Source: Verrucomicrobiota bacterium (GTDB lineage: Bacteria; Verrucomicrobiota; Verrucomicrobiia; Opitutales; Opitutaceae). From it: a DNA stretch of 10,759 bases. Below the pieces are notes generated by a model. That model worked only from the letters and a program-made list of their open reading frames with translations, did no database searches and was not told where the DNA came from. The position numbers were made by a program, and so were the translations under genes. This document shows, in pieces, positions 1-8,000 of the stretch. The stretch lies in the NCBI GenBank assembly GCA_023410155.1, contig JAEYQF010000052.1, forward strand, positions 1-10,759, written 5' to 3'. The number at the start of each line of letters is the position of its first letter. The first letter of the stretch is position 1.

Positions 1-1029
1 CCCTGCGCCCTGGGGCTCGCGACTCCCGTTTCAATCGTGACCGGCATCGGACGCGGCGCCCAGGCCGGCGTGCTCGTGAAGGACGCCGCCGCGCTCGAGC
101 GACTCGCGAGCGCGACCACGCTATTGATCGACAAGACCGGCACGCTCACCGAGGGAAAACCGCGCGTGTTGGCCGTGATCACCGACACCGATTCGACCTC
201 GGAGAACCAGATCCTCGCCCTCGCCGCCGCGGTCGAATCCGCGAGCGAACACCCGCTCGCCCGCGCCATCGTGAACGCCGCGCTCGAGCGAAATCTCAGC
301 GTTCCTCCTGCAACCGGCTTCTCCGCCGAACCAGGGTTCGGCGTGCGCGCCATGGTGAACGGGCGTCAGGTCTCCGTGCACCGCGCGCCTCGCGAAAGCG
401 ATGCCGGCGCCCCCGGCTCGACGCTCGTCACCGTGAGCATCGACGAACAACCCTTCGGCGCGATTACGCTCGCCGATGCCGTCAAGGCCACGACGCCCGC
501 CGCGGTGCGCGATCTCCAACAACTCGGCTTGCACGTCGTGATGGTGACTGGCGACCGTGAGTCCACGGCACGCTCCGTCGCCGAGGCACTGAAGCTTGAC
601 GGTTTTCACGCCGGCGTGACGCCTGCGCGCAAACAGGAGCTCGTGCGCGAATACCAGTCGCGCGGCGAGCGCGTCGTGTTTGCCGGAGATGGCCTCAACG
701 ATGCGCCTGCCCTTGCCGCCGCCGATGTCGGTATCGCGATGGGCACCGGCACCGATGTCGCGATGCATACCGCCGGCCTCGTCCTGGTGAAGGGCGACTT
801 GGGAGCCCTCGTGCGCGCGGTGCGCCTGAGCCGTGCGACGCTGCGCAACATCAAACAAAATCTGTTCCTCGCCTTTGTTTACAACGGCCTCGGCATTCCC
901 GTCGCCGCAGGGATGTTCTATCCGCTCACGGGTTGGCTGCTGCATCCGATGCTCGCGAGCGTGGCGATGAGTTTGAGTTCGATCAGCGTCGTCGCCAACG
1001 CGCTACGTCTCCGGCACGCCCGGCTCTAG
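1..1029 (+). CDS. copA: Cu(I)-exporting P1B-type ATPase, C-terminal part (5' end outside window)
   Basis: Pumps monovalent copper from cytoplasm to periplasm using ATP. The reading frame is open from base 1, where it encodes PCALGLATP, so the window cuts the CPC ion-binding motif of transmembrane helix 6 and the gene starts upstream. Seen in order: the phosphorylation motif DKTGT (130-144), the nucleotide-binding motif SEHP typical of P1B pumps (244-255), TGDRES (547-564), and the hinge motif GDGLNDAP (685-708). The last two helices carry YN (880-885) and M-S-L-S-S (967-981). These match the Cu(I)-binding residues of the P1B-1 subgroup and argue against a Zn/Cd ATPase. The frame ends at TAG 1027-1029. 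An ORF caller would start at GTG 37, but that is an internal valine. The gene converges on the oxidoreductase at 1239-2660 and shares its terminator. Family and metal class are well supported; the N-terminal metal-binding domains cannot be judged. Confidence 0.93.
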   Translation, partial: PCALGLATPVSIVTGIGRGAQAGVLVKDAAALERLASATTLLIDKTGTLTEGKPRVLAVITDTDSTSENQILALAAAVESASEHPLARAIVNAALERNLSVPPATGFSAEPGFGVRAMVNGRQVSVHRAPRESDAGAPGSTLVTVSIDEQPFGAITLADAVKATTPAAVRDLQQLGLHVVMVTGDRESTARSVAEALKLDGFHAGVTPARKQELVREYQSRGERVVFAGDGLNDAPALAAADVGIAMGTGTDVAMHTAGLVLVKGDLGALVRAVRLSRATLRNIKQNLFLAFVYNGLGIPVAAGMFYPLTGWLLHPMLASVAMSLSSISVVANALRLRHARL

Positions 1030-1034
1030 TCCCG

Positions 1035-1122
1035 GCTCGGGCCGCCCTGGGGCGCGGCTCGTGCCGTTTGTTGTCGCGACCCGGGACGCACACGGGCTCG
1101 ACTCAATCCACAATCGGGCGCG
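1035..1122. repeat. Degenerate 11-nt tandem repeat, array A
   Basis: Directly after the copA stop codon the sequence can be cut into eight 11-nt units: GCTCGGGCCGC, CCTGGGGCGCG, GCTCGTGCCGT, TTGTTGTCGCG, ACCCGGGACGC, ACACGGGCTCG, ACTCAATCCAC, AATCGGGCGCG. Position 4 is C in 6 of 8, positions 5 and 6 are each G in 6 of 8, and position 8 is C in 7 of 8. Positions 9-11 tend to alternate between GCG-like and CGC-like. The pattern resembles the clearer array at 8619-8739. The units are too diverged for certainty, and GC-rich DNA gives some chance matches. No function is known to me. Confidence 0.45.
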
Positions 1123-1174
1123 GTCCATCCGCATGTCCGAAAGGCAGGACGCCGCGATTTGAGAAATGAAAAAC

Positions 1175-1209
1175 AAAACACCCCGCGGCCGAAGCGCGCG
1201 GGGTGTTTT
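1175..1209 (-). terminator. Bidirectional intrinsic terminator between convergent genes
   Basis: A perfect 13-bp stem is formed by AAAACACCCCGCG (1175-1187) and CGCGGGGTGTTTT (1197-1209), with a 9-nt loop. The A-rich left flank, read on the minus strand, gives a long T-rich tract, so it is a strong Rho-independent terminator for the minus-strand oxidoreductase whose stop is at 1239-1241. The right arm ends in TTTT on the plus strand, so it can also stop copA transcription, though 145 nt past the copA stop. Confidence 0.88.
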
Positions 1210-1238
1210 CAGAACGCGGTGGAGCGGGGCTTCTCAGC

Positions 1239-2660
1239 TCAGGCGAGCGTTTCCGGTGCCCAGCCGCGGCGGTAGGTGGGATAAAGCAGCTTGTCGGCCT
1301 CAGCGTCACCTGTGGTCATCGCCTCCGCGTTCCAGTTTAGCTTCTTGCCCACGAGGATCGCGAGCGTGCCGAGGCAGACGGTCTCGGTAAACGGCACGGA
1401 ATACTCGAAGTTGGAACCAGCACCTTGCGGATCGTTGGCGCGGATGGCGGCGGTCCACTCCGTGTGCGGATTGGCGTTGGGCACGCGGGGGATCGTCTTC
1501 GGCGGGAACTTGGGCGCGAGCTTGCGGTGCAGCTCCTCGGGCACGATGCGCGGGCTGTTGCAGTAGTCGTTGCCGTCGTAGACGACCGCCTCGCTGCCGA
1601 TGATGAGCTGGCCACCTTGGGCGAGCTGCCGGCTGGCTTCCATGCGGGCCGGCTTCTCGGGTTTGAGGCCGCCTTCATACCAGGTGAGTTTCACCGGCGG
1701 GAGGTTGCCGCGGGCGGGGAATTGATACTCAACGATCGCGGAGTTCGGGAACGCGATGTCGCTCGCGCCTTCGATGCGCTTGAGCTCGACGCTGGTCGGC
1801 GCACCAAGCTTCAGCACCGAATAGGAAGCGTCCATCAGGTGGCAGGCCATGTCGCCCAGGGCTCCGCAGCCATAGTCTTTGAATCCGCGCCACTTGAAGG
1901 GATGGATCTCGCTGCTGTAGGGGCGCATCTCCGCGCGACCGATGAAGGATTCCCAATCGATCGGGCGCGGCATCGTTTCCTCCTTGGGCCACTCGCTCAT
2001 GCCCTGCGGCCAGACGGGGCGGTTGGTCCAGACCTCGACGTCACGCACTTCGCCGAGGAGGCCGGCATTGAACCACTCGGTGACGAGGCGAATGCCTTCG
2101 CCGGCGTGGCCTTGATTGCCCATCTGCGTGACGACGCCGTTGAGCCGGGCGAGTCGGAGCAGTTCGCGCGCTTCGCCGACGGTCTGCGTGAGCGGCTTCT
2201 GCACGTAGACGTGCTTGCCCATCATGATCGCCATGTAGGTGGGCAGGAAATGCATGTGATCGGGAGTGGAAACGACGACCGCGTCGATCTGGTCATCCAT
2301 CTCCAGGAGCATCTTCCGAAAATCGGTGTAGAGCTTCGCGTTGGGGAACTCCGCCTTCAGCTTCGACATGTTCGACGGGCCCGGCTCGCGGACGCCGTTG
2401 TTGTTCACCATCTCGGGCCAGCCCTCGAGGTCCACGTCGCAGAGCGCGACCACATCCTCATCCCGGTGGGCCATGATATCGCTGAAGCCTTTTCCGCCGC
2501 AGCCGATTTGCGCGATGCGGATTTTGGCGCCAGGCGCGATGGGGCGCGGCTTGCGCGGATTGCGCTGCAAGCTCACGCAGCCAGAGAATCCGAGCAGGGC
2601 CGCAGCCACCGCGGAGAACTTGAGGAAGTCGCGACGATCGAGAGTCAGATGATTAGGCAT
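1239..2660 (-). CDS. Gfo/Idh/MocA-family oxidoreductase with Tat-type (possibly lipoprotein) signal
   Basis: A 473-residue NAD(P)-dependent oxidoreductase, probably acting on a sugar or sugar-derived substrate outside the cytoplasm; the substrate cannot be told. The N-terminus has a twin-arginine motif RRDFLKF (residues 9-15), a hydrophobic stretch (16-25) and Cys28 in a lipobox-like GFSGC, so Tat export with possible lipid anchoring is likely. The Rossmann fold follows: IGCGGKG (52-58) binds the dinucleotide, and STPDHMH (131-137) and VQKP (153-156) mark the substrate/cofactor site. The usual EKP glutamate is Gln here; to my knowledge this is common in secreted planctomycete and verrucomicrobial members rather than damage. 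GNQGHAGEG follows, then the C-terminal alpha/beta domain. The length suits the secreted subgroup. The start ATG (2658-2660) is fixed by the signal peptide; no clear Shine-Dalgarno precedes it. It is a single gene with its own terminator at 1175-1209, divergent from the efflux operon. Confidence 0.93.
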   Translation of the reverse strand: MPNHLTLDRRDFLKFSAVAAALLGFSGCVSLQRNPRKPRPIAPGAKIRIAQIGCGGKGFSDIMAHRDEDVVALCDVDLEGWPEMVNNNGVREPGPSNMSKLKAEFPNAKLYTDFRKMLLEMDDQIDAVVVSTPDHMHFLPTYMAIMMGKHVYVQKPLTQTVGEARELLRLARLNGVVTQMGNQGHAGEGIRLVTEWFNAGLLGEVRDVEVWTNRPVWPQGMSEWPKEETMPRPIDWESFIGRAEMRPYSSEIHPFKWRGFKDYGCGALGDMACHLMDASYSVLKLGAPTSVELKRIEGASDIAFPNSAIVEYQFPARGNLPPVKLTWYEGGLKPEKPARMEASRQLAQGGQLIIGSEAVVYDGNDYCNSPRIVPEELHRKLAPKFPPKTIPRVPNANPHTEWTAAIRANDPQGAGSNFEYSVPFTETVCLGTLAILVGKKLNWNAEAMTTGDAEADKLLYPTYRRGWAPETLA

Positions 2661-2833
2661 TTGGGGTAGGATGAAACGGCTCGTGCGCTGCTAGACGCAC
2701 CCACGCTGCCACGGTTGCGGAGAGTTATGCAATCGCACGTTGGAGTGAAAGAATCCCGATTGCACGACCCGGCAAGACCCCGGGAGGAAGGCGGCTGCCT
2801 TGACATCTCGCGCCCGGACGAGACGTTCGGCGC
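2661..2833. promoter_or_regulatory. Divergent intergenic region upstream of oxidoreductase and efflux operon
   Basis: These 173 nt separate two divergent genes and so must hold promoters for both. It contains the inverted repeat described separately and a TTGACA (2800-2805). That hexamer has no convincing -10 partner at the normal spacing and lies only 28 nt before the GTG start. A short TCTCG/CGAGA inverted repeat (2806-2810, 2819-2823) follows it. I see no MerR-type box resembling the classic CueR or ZntR operators. Function is inferred from gene orientation. Confidence 0.45.
2728..2764. promoter_or_regulatory. 8-bp inverted repeat, candidate operator
   Basis: TGCAATCG (2728-2735) and CGATTGCA (2757-2764) are exact reverse complements separated by 21 nt. 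The arm centres are 29 nt apart, close to three helical turns, so a dimeric regulator could bind both on one face. It lies in the divergent region about 70 nt before the first efflux gene. This is inference; one 8-bp repeat could arise by chance. Confidence 0.3.
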
Positions 2834-3217
2834 GTGCAACGCTTCCGAAATCTCCTGGCAATCGCGCTGGTCGCCCTGTGGCTGCCGGCGACGCTGCATT
2901 GCCAGTTGGAGGCCGCCGGGGTGGACGAACTTTTCGCGTGCGAAGTCGACCACTGCAAATCCGACGCCGAGCCGCCGCGCGACACGTGCGATGTGGTCGA
3001 GAGCTCCTGGATCAAGCTCAACGCGCCCTCCGTTCTGCTGGCCGCGCCAAGCTTCTGCCGGTGCATCCGCTGCTTCCTGCTTCAGCCACCGGAGCTGCCG
3101 ATGGATGCGCTGCCCGGGATCAACGAGGCCGTGCAAGCACCGGCCGAGCTGACCCATTCGTGGCACTTCCTCGCGCGCACGGCGCCGCCGGCGCGCGCAC
3201 CTTCCGCCGCTTCCTGA
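2834..3217 (+). CDS. Small exported Cys-rich protein, first gene of metal-efflux operon
   Basis: A 127-residue protein of unproven function. It begins with a basic n-region and hydrophobic core (MQRFRNLLAIALVALWLPA), typical of a Sec signal peptide, so it is probably periplasmic. The mature part has cysteines at 36, 41, 52, 75, 77 and 80 (plus 23 near the cleavage region), including CRCIRC at 75-80, and a CDVVES segment at 52-57. The tail ends RTAPPARAPSAAS. I recall small proteins with a similar Cys..VES pattern and an R-T-x-x-P-x-R-A-P-S tail ahead of TolC genes in other heavy-metal RND operons, but cannot confirm this here. Metal sensing or delivery is a guess. GTG 2834 is chosen because it directly precedes the signal peptide; no strong Shine-Dalgarno is visible. 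It lies 102 nt upstream of the TolC-like gene. Good signal peptide and operon position make it likely real. Confidence 0.68.
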   Translation: MQRFRNLLAIALVALWLPATLHCQLEAAGVDELFACEVDHCKSDAEPPRDTCDVVESSWIKLNAPSVLLAAPSFCRCIRCFLLQPPELPMDALPGINEAVQAPAELTHSWHFLARTAPPARAPSAAS

Positions 3218-3219
3218 CC

Positions 3220-3239
3220 CGGACTCCTGCGCGAGTCCG
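3220..3239 (+). other. Intercistronic hairpin
   Basis: CGGACTC (3220-3226) pairs with GAGTCCG (3233-3239) around a 6-nt loop, starting 3 nt after the stop of the Cys-rich gene. No T-tract follows, so it is not a convincing terminator. It may act as an mRNA-stability element or weak attenuator between the first gene and the rest of the operon. The other bases up to 3319 hold no gene that I can see. Confidence 0.35.
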
Positions 3240-3319
3240 CTGAGTTCCCGCTCTGCGCCGCCATCGCGGTGCGGGCGTTTCCTCCCTCCCACGCGTGTGC
3301 ATGCACGCGAACTCACGTC

Positions 3320-4591
3320 ATGAAGCTGTTCCTGTTTTTCTCTACTCTTCTCCTTTCGTCGGCCGCCCTCGCGACTGACCCCACAGGACCGACCACGGTC
3401 TCGGTCCGAACTCTGCTCGACGAGATTGTCGCGCAACATCCTGAAGCACGTTTCTACGAGGCTGAGCTCGACGCTGCGCGAGCGGCGGCCCGCGCGGCCG
3501 GTAGCCGGGCCGATCCGGAGCTCGCGCTCGAAGCCGGGCGGAAACGCGTGCGCGACATCGGCGGCGGCCTCGCCGGCGAGGGCAACGCGTGGTCGGTCTC
3601 ACTCGTGCAGACTTTCGAATGGCCGGGTCGACTCGCGTTGCGCAAAGCCATCGCCAACGGAGACGTCAGCCTCGCCGAATTGGGCCTCGCACGGTTTCGC
3701 GCCGCCCTCGAGGTGCGCGCTCTTTCGCTTGCGCTGGGCCTCAGCGCAGCGCGGCAGAAAGCCTCCGCCACCGCGGAAGTGGCAGAGCGGTTTCGCGAGT
3801 TGAGGGAGACGTTCCTCGCGCGCGACCCCGCCGGGCTCACTCCCCTGCTCGAGACGCGCGTCATCGAAGCGCAGGAACTCGCGCTGCAGCGACGCGCCAC
3901 CGAGGCCGCTCTGGCCGCCTCCACCGCACTCGCCGAGCTCAACCAGCTGCGCGGCACCCCACTCGCCGCCTCCGCGGATGTGGCCGCACCCGCGATCGCG
4001 TTTCGCGCGGCGCCGCCGTTCGATGCGCTCCTCCGCGACGCGCAGGAAAACCACTTCGACTTTCGCGCACGCCAGCTCGAACTCGCGCAACACGAAAACC
4101 TGGTGCGTCTCGCGCGCCATGAGCGGAAACCGGCGTTCGCGGTCGGGCCTTACGTGTCGCGCGAGGATGCGGGCGAACGAGAGACCACCGTGGGACTGAC
4201 CCTTTCGCTGCCGCTCCCGCTTTCCGGTTCGCGGCGCGCCGGCACAGATGCAGCCGAGGCACGCCGCCGTCAGGCTGAAGCGGCCGTGCACCTCGCCGAG
4301 CGCGAACTCGAGCGCGAGGTTTTCTCGGCGGCGCAGGCCTTCGAGGCGAAACGCATGGAAATCGAGCGCTGGGCACCCGATTCAGTCGCGCGCTTCCGCG
4401 AGGCCGCCGCCCTGGCCGATCAGCACTACCGGCTCGGAGCCGTGCCCCTCGCCACCTATGTCGAGTTGCAGTCCGCCTACCTTGAAGCGGTCGACGCTCT
4501 GCTCGACACCCAGCGCGAAGCCCTCGATGCCGCACTCCGGCTGCAACTGCTCACCGGGACAAACCAACCTTTCGTCCTCGCCGCGCCATGA
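3320..4591 (+). CDS. TolC/CzcC-type outer-membrane efflux channel of metal RND system
   Basis: A 423-residue outer-membrane factor that forms the exit duct of a tripartite efflux pump. It begins with a clear Sec signal peptide (MKLFLFFSTLLLSSAALA, cleavage probably before TDPTG). Two related OEP halves follow, rich in Ala, Arg, Glu and Leu with long helical stretches, as expected of the TolC periplasmic barrel. YRLGAVPLATYVELQ at residues 370-384 matches the typical end of the second OEP repeat, and the length fits CzcC/CusC. The frame is open upstream to 3269, but ATG 3320 is chosen because it starts the signal peptide. The stop overlaps the next start as ATGA (4588-4591), which implies translational coupling. 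Genetic linkage to a CzcA-type pump says metal efflux; the channel alone does not reveal substrate. No lipobox Cys is seen after the signal peptide, unlike some CusC-like factors. Confidence 0.9.
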   Translation: MKLFLFFSTLLLSSAALATDPTGPTTVSVRTLLDEIVAQHPEARFYEAELDAARAAARAAGSRADPELALEAGRKRVRDIGGGLAGEGNAWSVSLVQTFEWPGRLALRKAIANGDVSLAELGLARFRAALEVRALSLALGLSAARQKASATAEVAERFRELRETFLARDPAGLTPLLETRVIEAQELALQRRATEAALAASTALAELNQLRGTPLAASADVAAPAIAFRAAPPFDALLRDAQENHFDFRARQLELAQHENLVRLARHERKPAFAVGPYVSREDAGERETTVGLTLSLPLPLSGSRRAGTDAAEARRRQAEAAVHLAERELEREVFSAAQAFEAKRMEIERWAPDSVARFREAAALADQHYRLGAVPLATYVELQSAYLEAVDALLDTQREALDAALRLQLLTGTNQPFVLAAP

Positions 4592-5001
4592 AGCCTCTCC
4601 TGTTCCTCTCCCTCTTCGGAATCGTCGTGATCGCAAGCGCGGGCTGTTCCGATTCTCGCGCGACGAGCGTGGCATCGACGAGCGACGCCCCCGCGTGCAC
4701 CTACAAGACCTCTCACGGTCTTCGACTGAACGCCGCCGCCACGCGGTTTGCCGGAGTGCAGATCGCCCCGTTCGAGGGCACCCTCCCCACCGAAGCGTTG
4801 CTGCGCACCGCCCGGGGCGTGTTCATCTACGTGGAAAACGACGGCTGGCTGCTCCGCACGCCCGTCACCCTCGATCGTCACCAGCAAGTCGAGTCCGGTG
4901 TCTACGAAGGCGATCGCGTCGTCATCGCCGGCGCTCGCGCTCTCTGGCTGGCCGAGTTGCAAGCGGTGAACGGAGGCGTCGGCTGCGCCGACGGACATTG
5001 A
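4588..5001 (+). CDS. Small lipoprotein resembling only the membrane-proximal domain of a CzcB/CusB adaptor
   Basis: A 137-residue protein. A signal peptide ends in ASAGC, a good lipobox with Cys19 as the likely lipidated residue, so it should be anchored in a membrane facing the periplasm. The segment GLRLNAAATRFAGV resembles the strand found before the hairpin in CzcB-like adaptors. It is followed almost at once by LPTEALLRTARGVFIYVEND...LLRTPVTLD...VESGVYEGDRVVIAGARAL, which resembles the C-terminal membrane-proximal part of the same family. The alpha-hairpin, lipoyl and most beta-barrel sequence expected between them (normally 200 residues or more) is absent. There is no frame break or stop that would mark it as a decayed gene. 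The tail ends GCADGH, a possible metal ligand. It overlaps the upstream stop by ATGA and the czcA start by TGATG. Function as an adaptor or metal-relay subunit is inferred. Confidence 0.75.
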   Translation: MKPLLFLSLFGIVVIASAGCSDSRATSVASTSDAPACTYKTSHGLRLNAAATRFAGVQIAPFEGTLPTEALLRTARGVFIYVENDGWLLRTPVTLDRHQQVESGVYEGDRVVIAGARALWLAELQAVNGGVGCADGH

Positions 5002-8000
5002 TGCTCGAGCGACTCATCGACCTATCGCTGCGCCACCGCGCCGCGGTTGCGTTTTGCGCGGTGCTGCTGATCGCCGCGGGCCTGTGGTCCGCCGCCCGCA
5101 TCCCGATCGATGCGATGCCCGACATCACCAGCCCGCAGGTGCAGCTCAACACCGCCGTGCCCGCGCTCGCGCCTGAAGAAATAGAGAGCACGGTCACGCG
5201 CCCCATCGAGCTCGCGATGTCGGGCTTGCCCGGGATGGTCGAGCTGCGCTCCCTGTCGAAGTTCGGCCTCTCGCAGGTCACGATGACATTCGGCGACGAC
5301 GCAGATCTCTACCGCCTCCGTCAGCTCGTCACCGAACGGCTTGCCGAGGTCCGCCAGCAACTCCCCGCCGGTCTGTCGCCCACGCTCGCTCCGATCAGCA
5401 CCGGGCTCGGCGAAATCCTCTACTACACGCTGCGTTATCGAGACGACGCGCCCGACAAGCCGGCCGATCGCGCCGAGCAACTGCGCGAGCTGAGGCGTAT
5501 CCACGATTTCATTGTGAAACCGCTCCTTCGCGCGACGCCCGGACTCGCGGAGGTCAATGCGATCGGGGGCTACGAGCACCAGGTCGTGGTCCAGCCGGAT
5601 CCGGCGAAACTCTCCGCCGCCGGCGTAAGTTTCACCCAACTTTGCGATGTGCTTCGCGCGAGCACGGAAAACACGGGCGGTGGCGTGCTCGAGCTCGGTG
5701 GCGAGGCAGTCGTCGTGCGTGCAGACACGCGTGTGCGCAACCTCGACGAAATCGCCGCCCTACCCGTCAAGTTCGGCGGCGGCGCCCAGCCGATCCTCGT
5801 GCGCGACCTCGCGTCGGTCGCACTCGGCTCCGCGGTGCGCACGGGAGCCTCGACCGAGGACGGGCAGGAAACCGTCACCGGAGCCGCCATCATGCTTGCG
5901 GGCGAGAATGGCCGGGCCGTCGCCCGGGCGGCCGCCGAGAGGCTGGAGCAAATCCGAGACAAGCTGCCGGCCGGCGTCGAACTTCGCATCGTCTACAACC
6001 GCTCCGATCTGGTGCACGCCACCATTCGCACGGTGGAGACCAACCTCCTCGAAGGCGCCGTGCTCGTGGCCGCCGTGTTGTTGCTCTTTCTCGGACACTG
6101 GCGCGCCGCGTTGCTCGTGAGCCTCGCGATCCCGCTGTCATTTCTCTTTCTGCTCACAGGCCTAGCGCAGACGAAACTCTCCGCCAACCTCATGAGTCTG
6201 GGCGCGATCGACTTTGGGCTGATCGTCGATGGCGCCATCGTGATGGTGGAAAACATCCTGCGCCACCTCGGCGTCCGCCAGCACGCGCTCGGCCGCGAAC
6301 TCGACTCCGCCGAACGACTCGAGGTCGTGCGCCGCGCCTCACGCGAGGTCGTTCGCCCGATGTTCTTCGGTGTGCTGATCATCACGCTCGTTTACGTGCC
6401 GATCCTCGCGCTCGGCGGCATCGAGGGGAAACTTTTCCGGCCGATGGCGACAGCGGTGATCCTCGCGCTCCTCGGCTCACTCGCCCTCTCGCTCACGTTG
6501 ATGCCCGCGCTTTCGTCCGGATGGCTGCGCGGCCGGATCAACGAAACCGACAACGTTCTCGTGCGCGCCGTCAAAGGACTCTACACGCCGATTCTCGCCC
6601 TGGCCTTCCGCCTGCGCTGGCTCGTCATCGGAGGGGCGGCCGCGGTGTTTGGACTCTCGGTCTGGCTCTTTGGCCAGTTGGGCGCCGAGTTCGTGCCCCA
6701 GCTCGATGAGGGCTCAGTATCCATCCAGATGATACGCGGAAACAGCGTCGCCCTTTCCGACTCGCTCGTCCTGCAGCGCCGCTCGGAACAGCTGCTGCTG
6801 GAGAAGTTCCCCGAGATCAGCCACACCTTCTCGCGGATCGGCACCGCAGAGATCGCCACCGATCCGATGGGCCCCAATGTCGCCGACACTTACGTGTTCT
6901 TCCATCCGCGTGAACAGTGGCGGGAGATCGGCGGTCGACGCGCCACGAAGGCCGATCTGGTCGAACTCATGCGCCAGGAACTCGTCTCCACCGTGCCGGG
7001 CCAGACGTATCTGTTCACGCAGCCGATCCAGCTTCGCTTCAATGAGATCATGGCAGGTGCGCGTGCTGATCTCTCGCTGAAAATCTACGGTGACGATTTT
7101 GCCGAGCTGGAGCACTTGGCGGCCGACGCCCGGGAGGTGCTTCGCTCGATTCCCGGCGGCGGCGACGTCGAGTTTGAGTCGCTCGGCCGCGTGCCGATGC
7201 TGGAGATCACCCCCCGGCGGGATGCCCTCCAGCGCCTCGGCCTTCACGCCGACGAAATCAACTCCGTGGTCGAAACCGCCCTCGCCGGGCAGGAGGCGGG
7301 CGCGTTGATCGAGGGCAATCGCCGCACGGACATCGTGGTGCGCCTCCCGGAAGAGCGCCGCCTCGACCTCGCCGGGCTCGCCGAGCTGCCGGTGACGACC
7401 GGGCACGCTCAGGTCCCGCTCTCACGCCTGACCAACCTCGAAATCGTCGACCGCGTCGGCAGCATCACACGCGAAAACGCGCAGCGCCGGGTCGCCATTC
7501 TCGTCAACGTCCGCGGCCGCGACACCGACAGCTTCGTCCGGGAGGCGCAGCAGCGCCTGCGCGACCAGCTCCCACTGCCGCCGGGTTACACCTTCGAATT
7601 CGGGGGTCAGTTCGAGAATCTGCAAGCAGCCCGGGCGCGCCTCGCGATCGTCGTCCCCGCGACCCTGCTGCTGATCTTCGGGCTCATCTACCTGAGCTTC
7701 CGCAGCGCACGCCAGGCGGCCCTGATCTTTGTCTCCGTGCCGCTCGCCACGACGGGCGGTGTATTCGCTCTTTGGTTACGCGGCATGCCGTTCACCGTCT
7801 CGGCGGGCATCGGCTTCATCGCGCTCTCCGGTATCGCTGTGCTCAACGGCATCATGCTCATCAGCTTCATCAATCAACTTCGCGCCTCCGGCCGCACGGT
7901 GCGCGATGCCTGTGTCGAGGGCACGCTCACGCGGCTCCGCCCCAAGCTCATGACGGCGCTGGTCGCGTCACTGGGTTTCGTCCCCATGGCGTTGTCCACG

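Noticed and set aside
121..945. 274-codon minus-strand frame opposite copA
   Set aside because: Antisense shadow of clear P-type ATPase motifs, with no recognisable protein features.
1425..2669. 414-codon open frame on the plus strand opposite the oxidoreductase
   Set aside because: It lies fully antisense to a well-supported gene; its translation is Arg/Ala/Asp/Val-rich without domains, as expected from high GC at third positions.
2800..2828. TTGACA as the -35 of a sigma-70 promoter for the efflux operon
   Set aside because: At 17-bp spacing the -10 position reads ACGTTC, which has no useful match to TATAAT, and the implied start site would fall on the GTG codon.
2645..3439. 264-codon minus-strand frame across the divergent gap
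   Set aside because: Low-complexity Arg/Gly/Ser-rich translation with no motif; it would overlap the start of the oxidoreductase, the Cys-rich gene and the channel gene. The plus-strand frame has a convincing signal peptide instead.
4248..5000. Upstream extension of the czcA frame by 251 codons
   Set aside because: It overlaps the channel and lipoprotein genes and is Arg/Ser/Pro-rich; ATG 5001 gives the standard RND N-terminus.
5642..6709. 355-codon plus-strand frame inside czcA
   Set aside because: Arg-rich alternative frame wholly within the RND pump gene, which carries all the family motifs.
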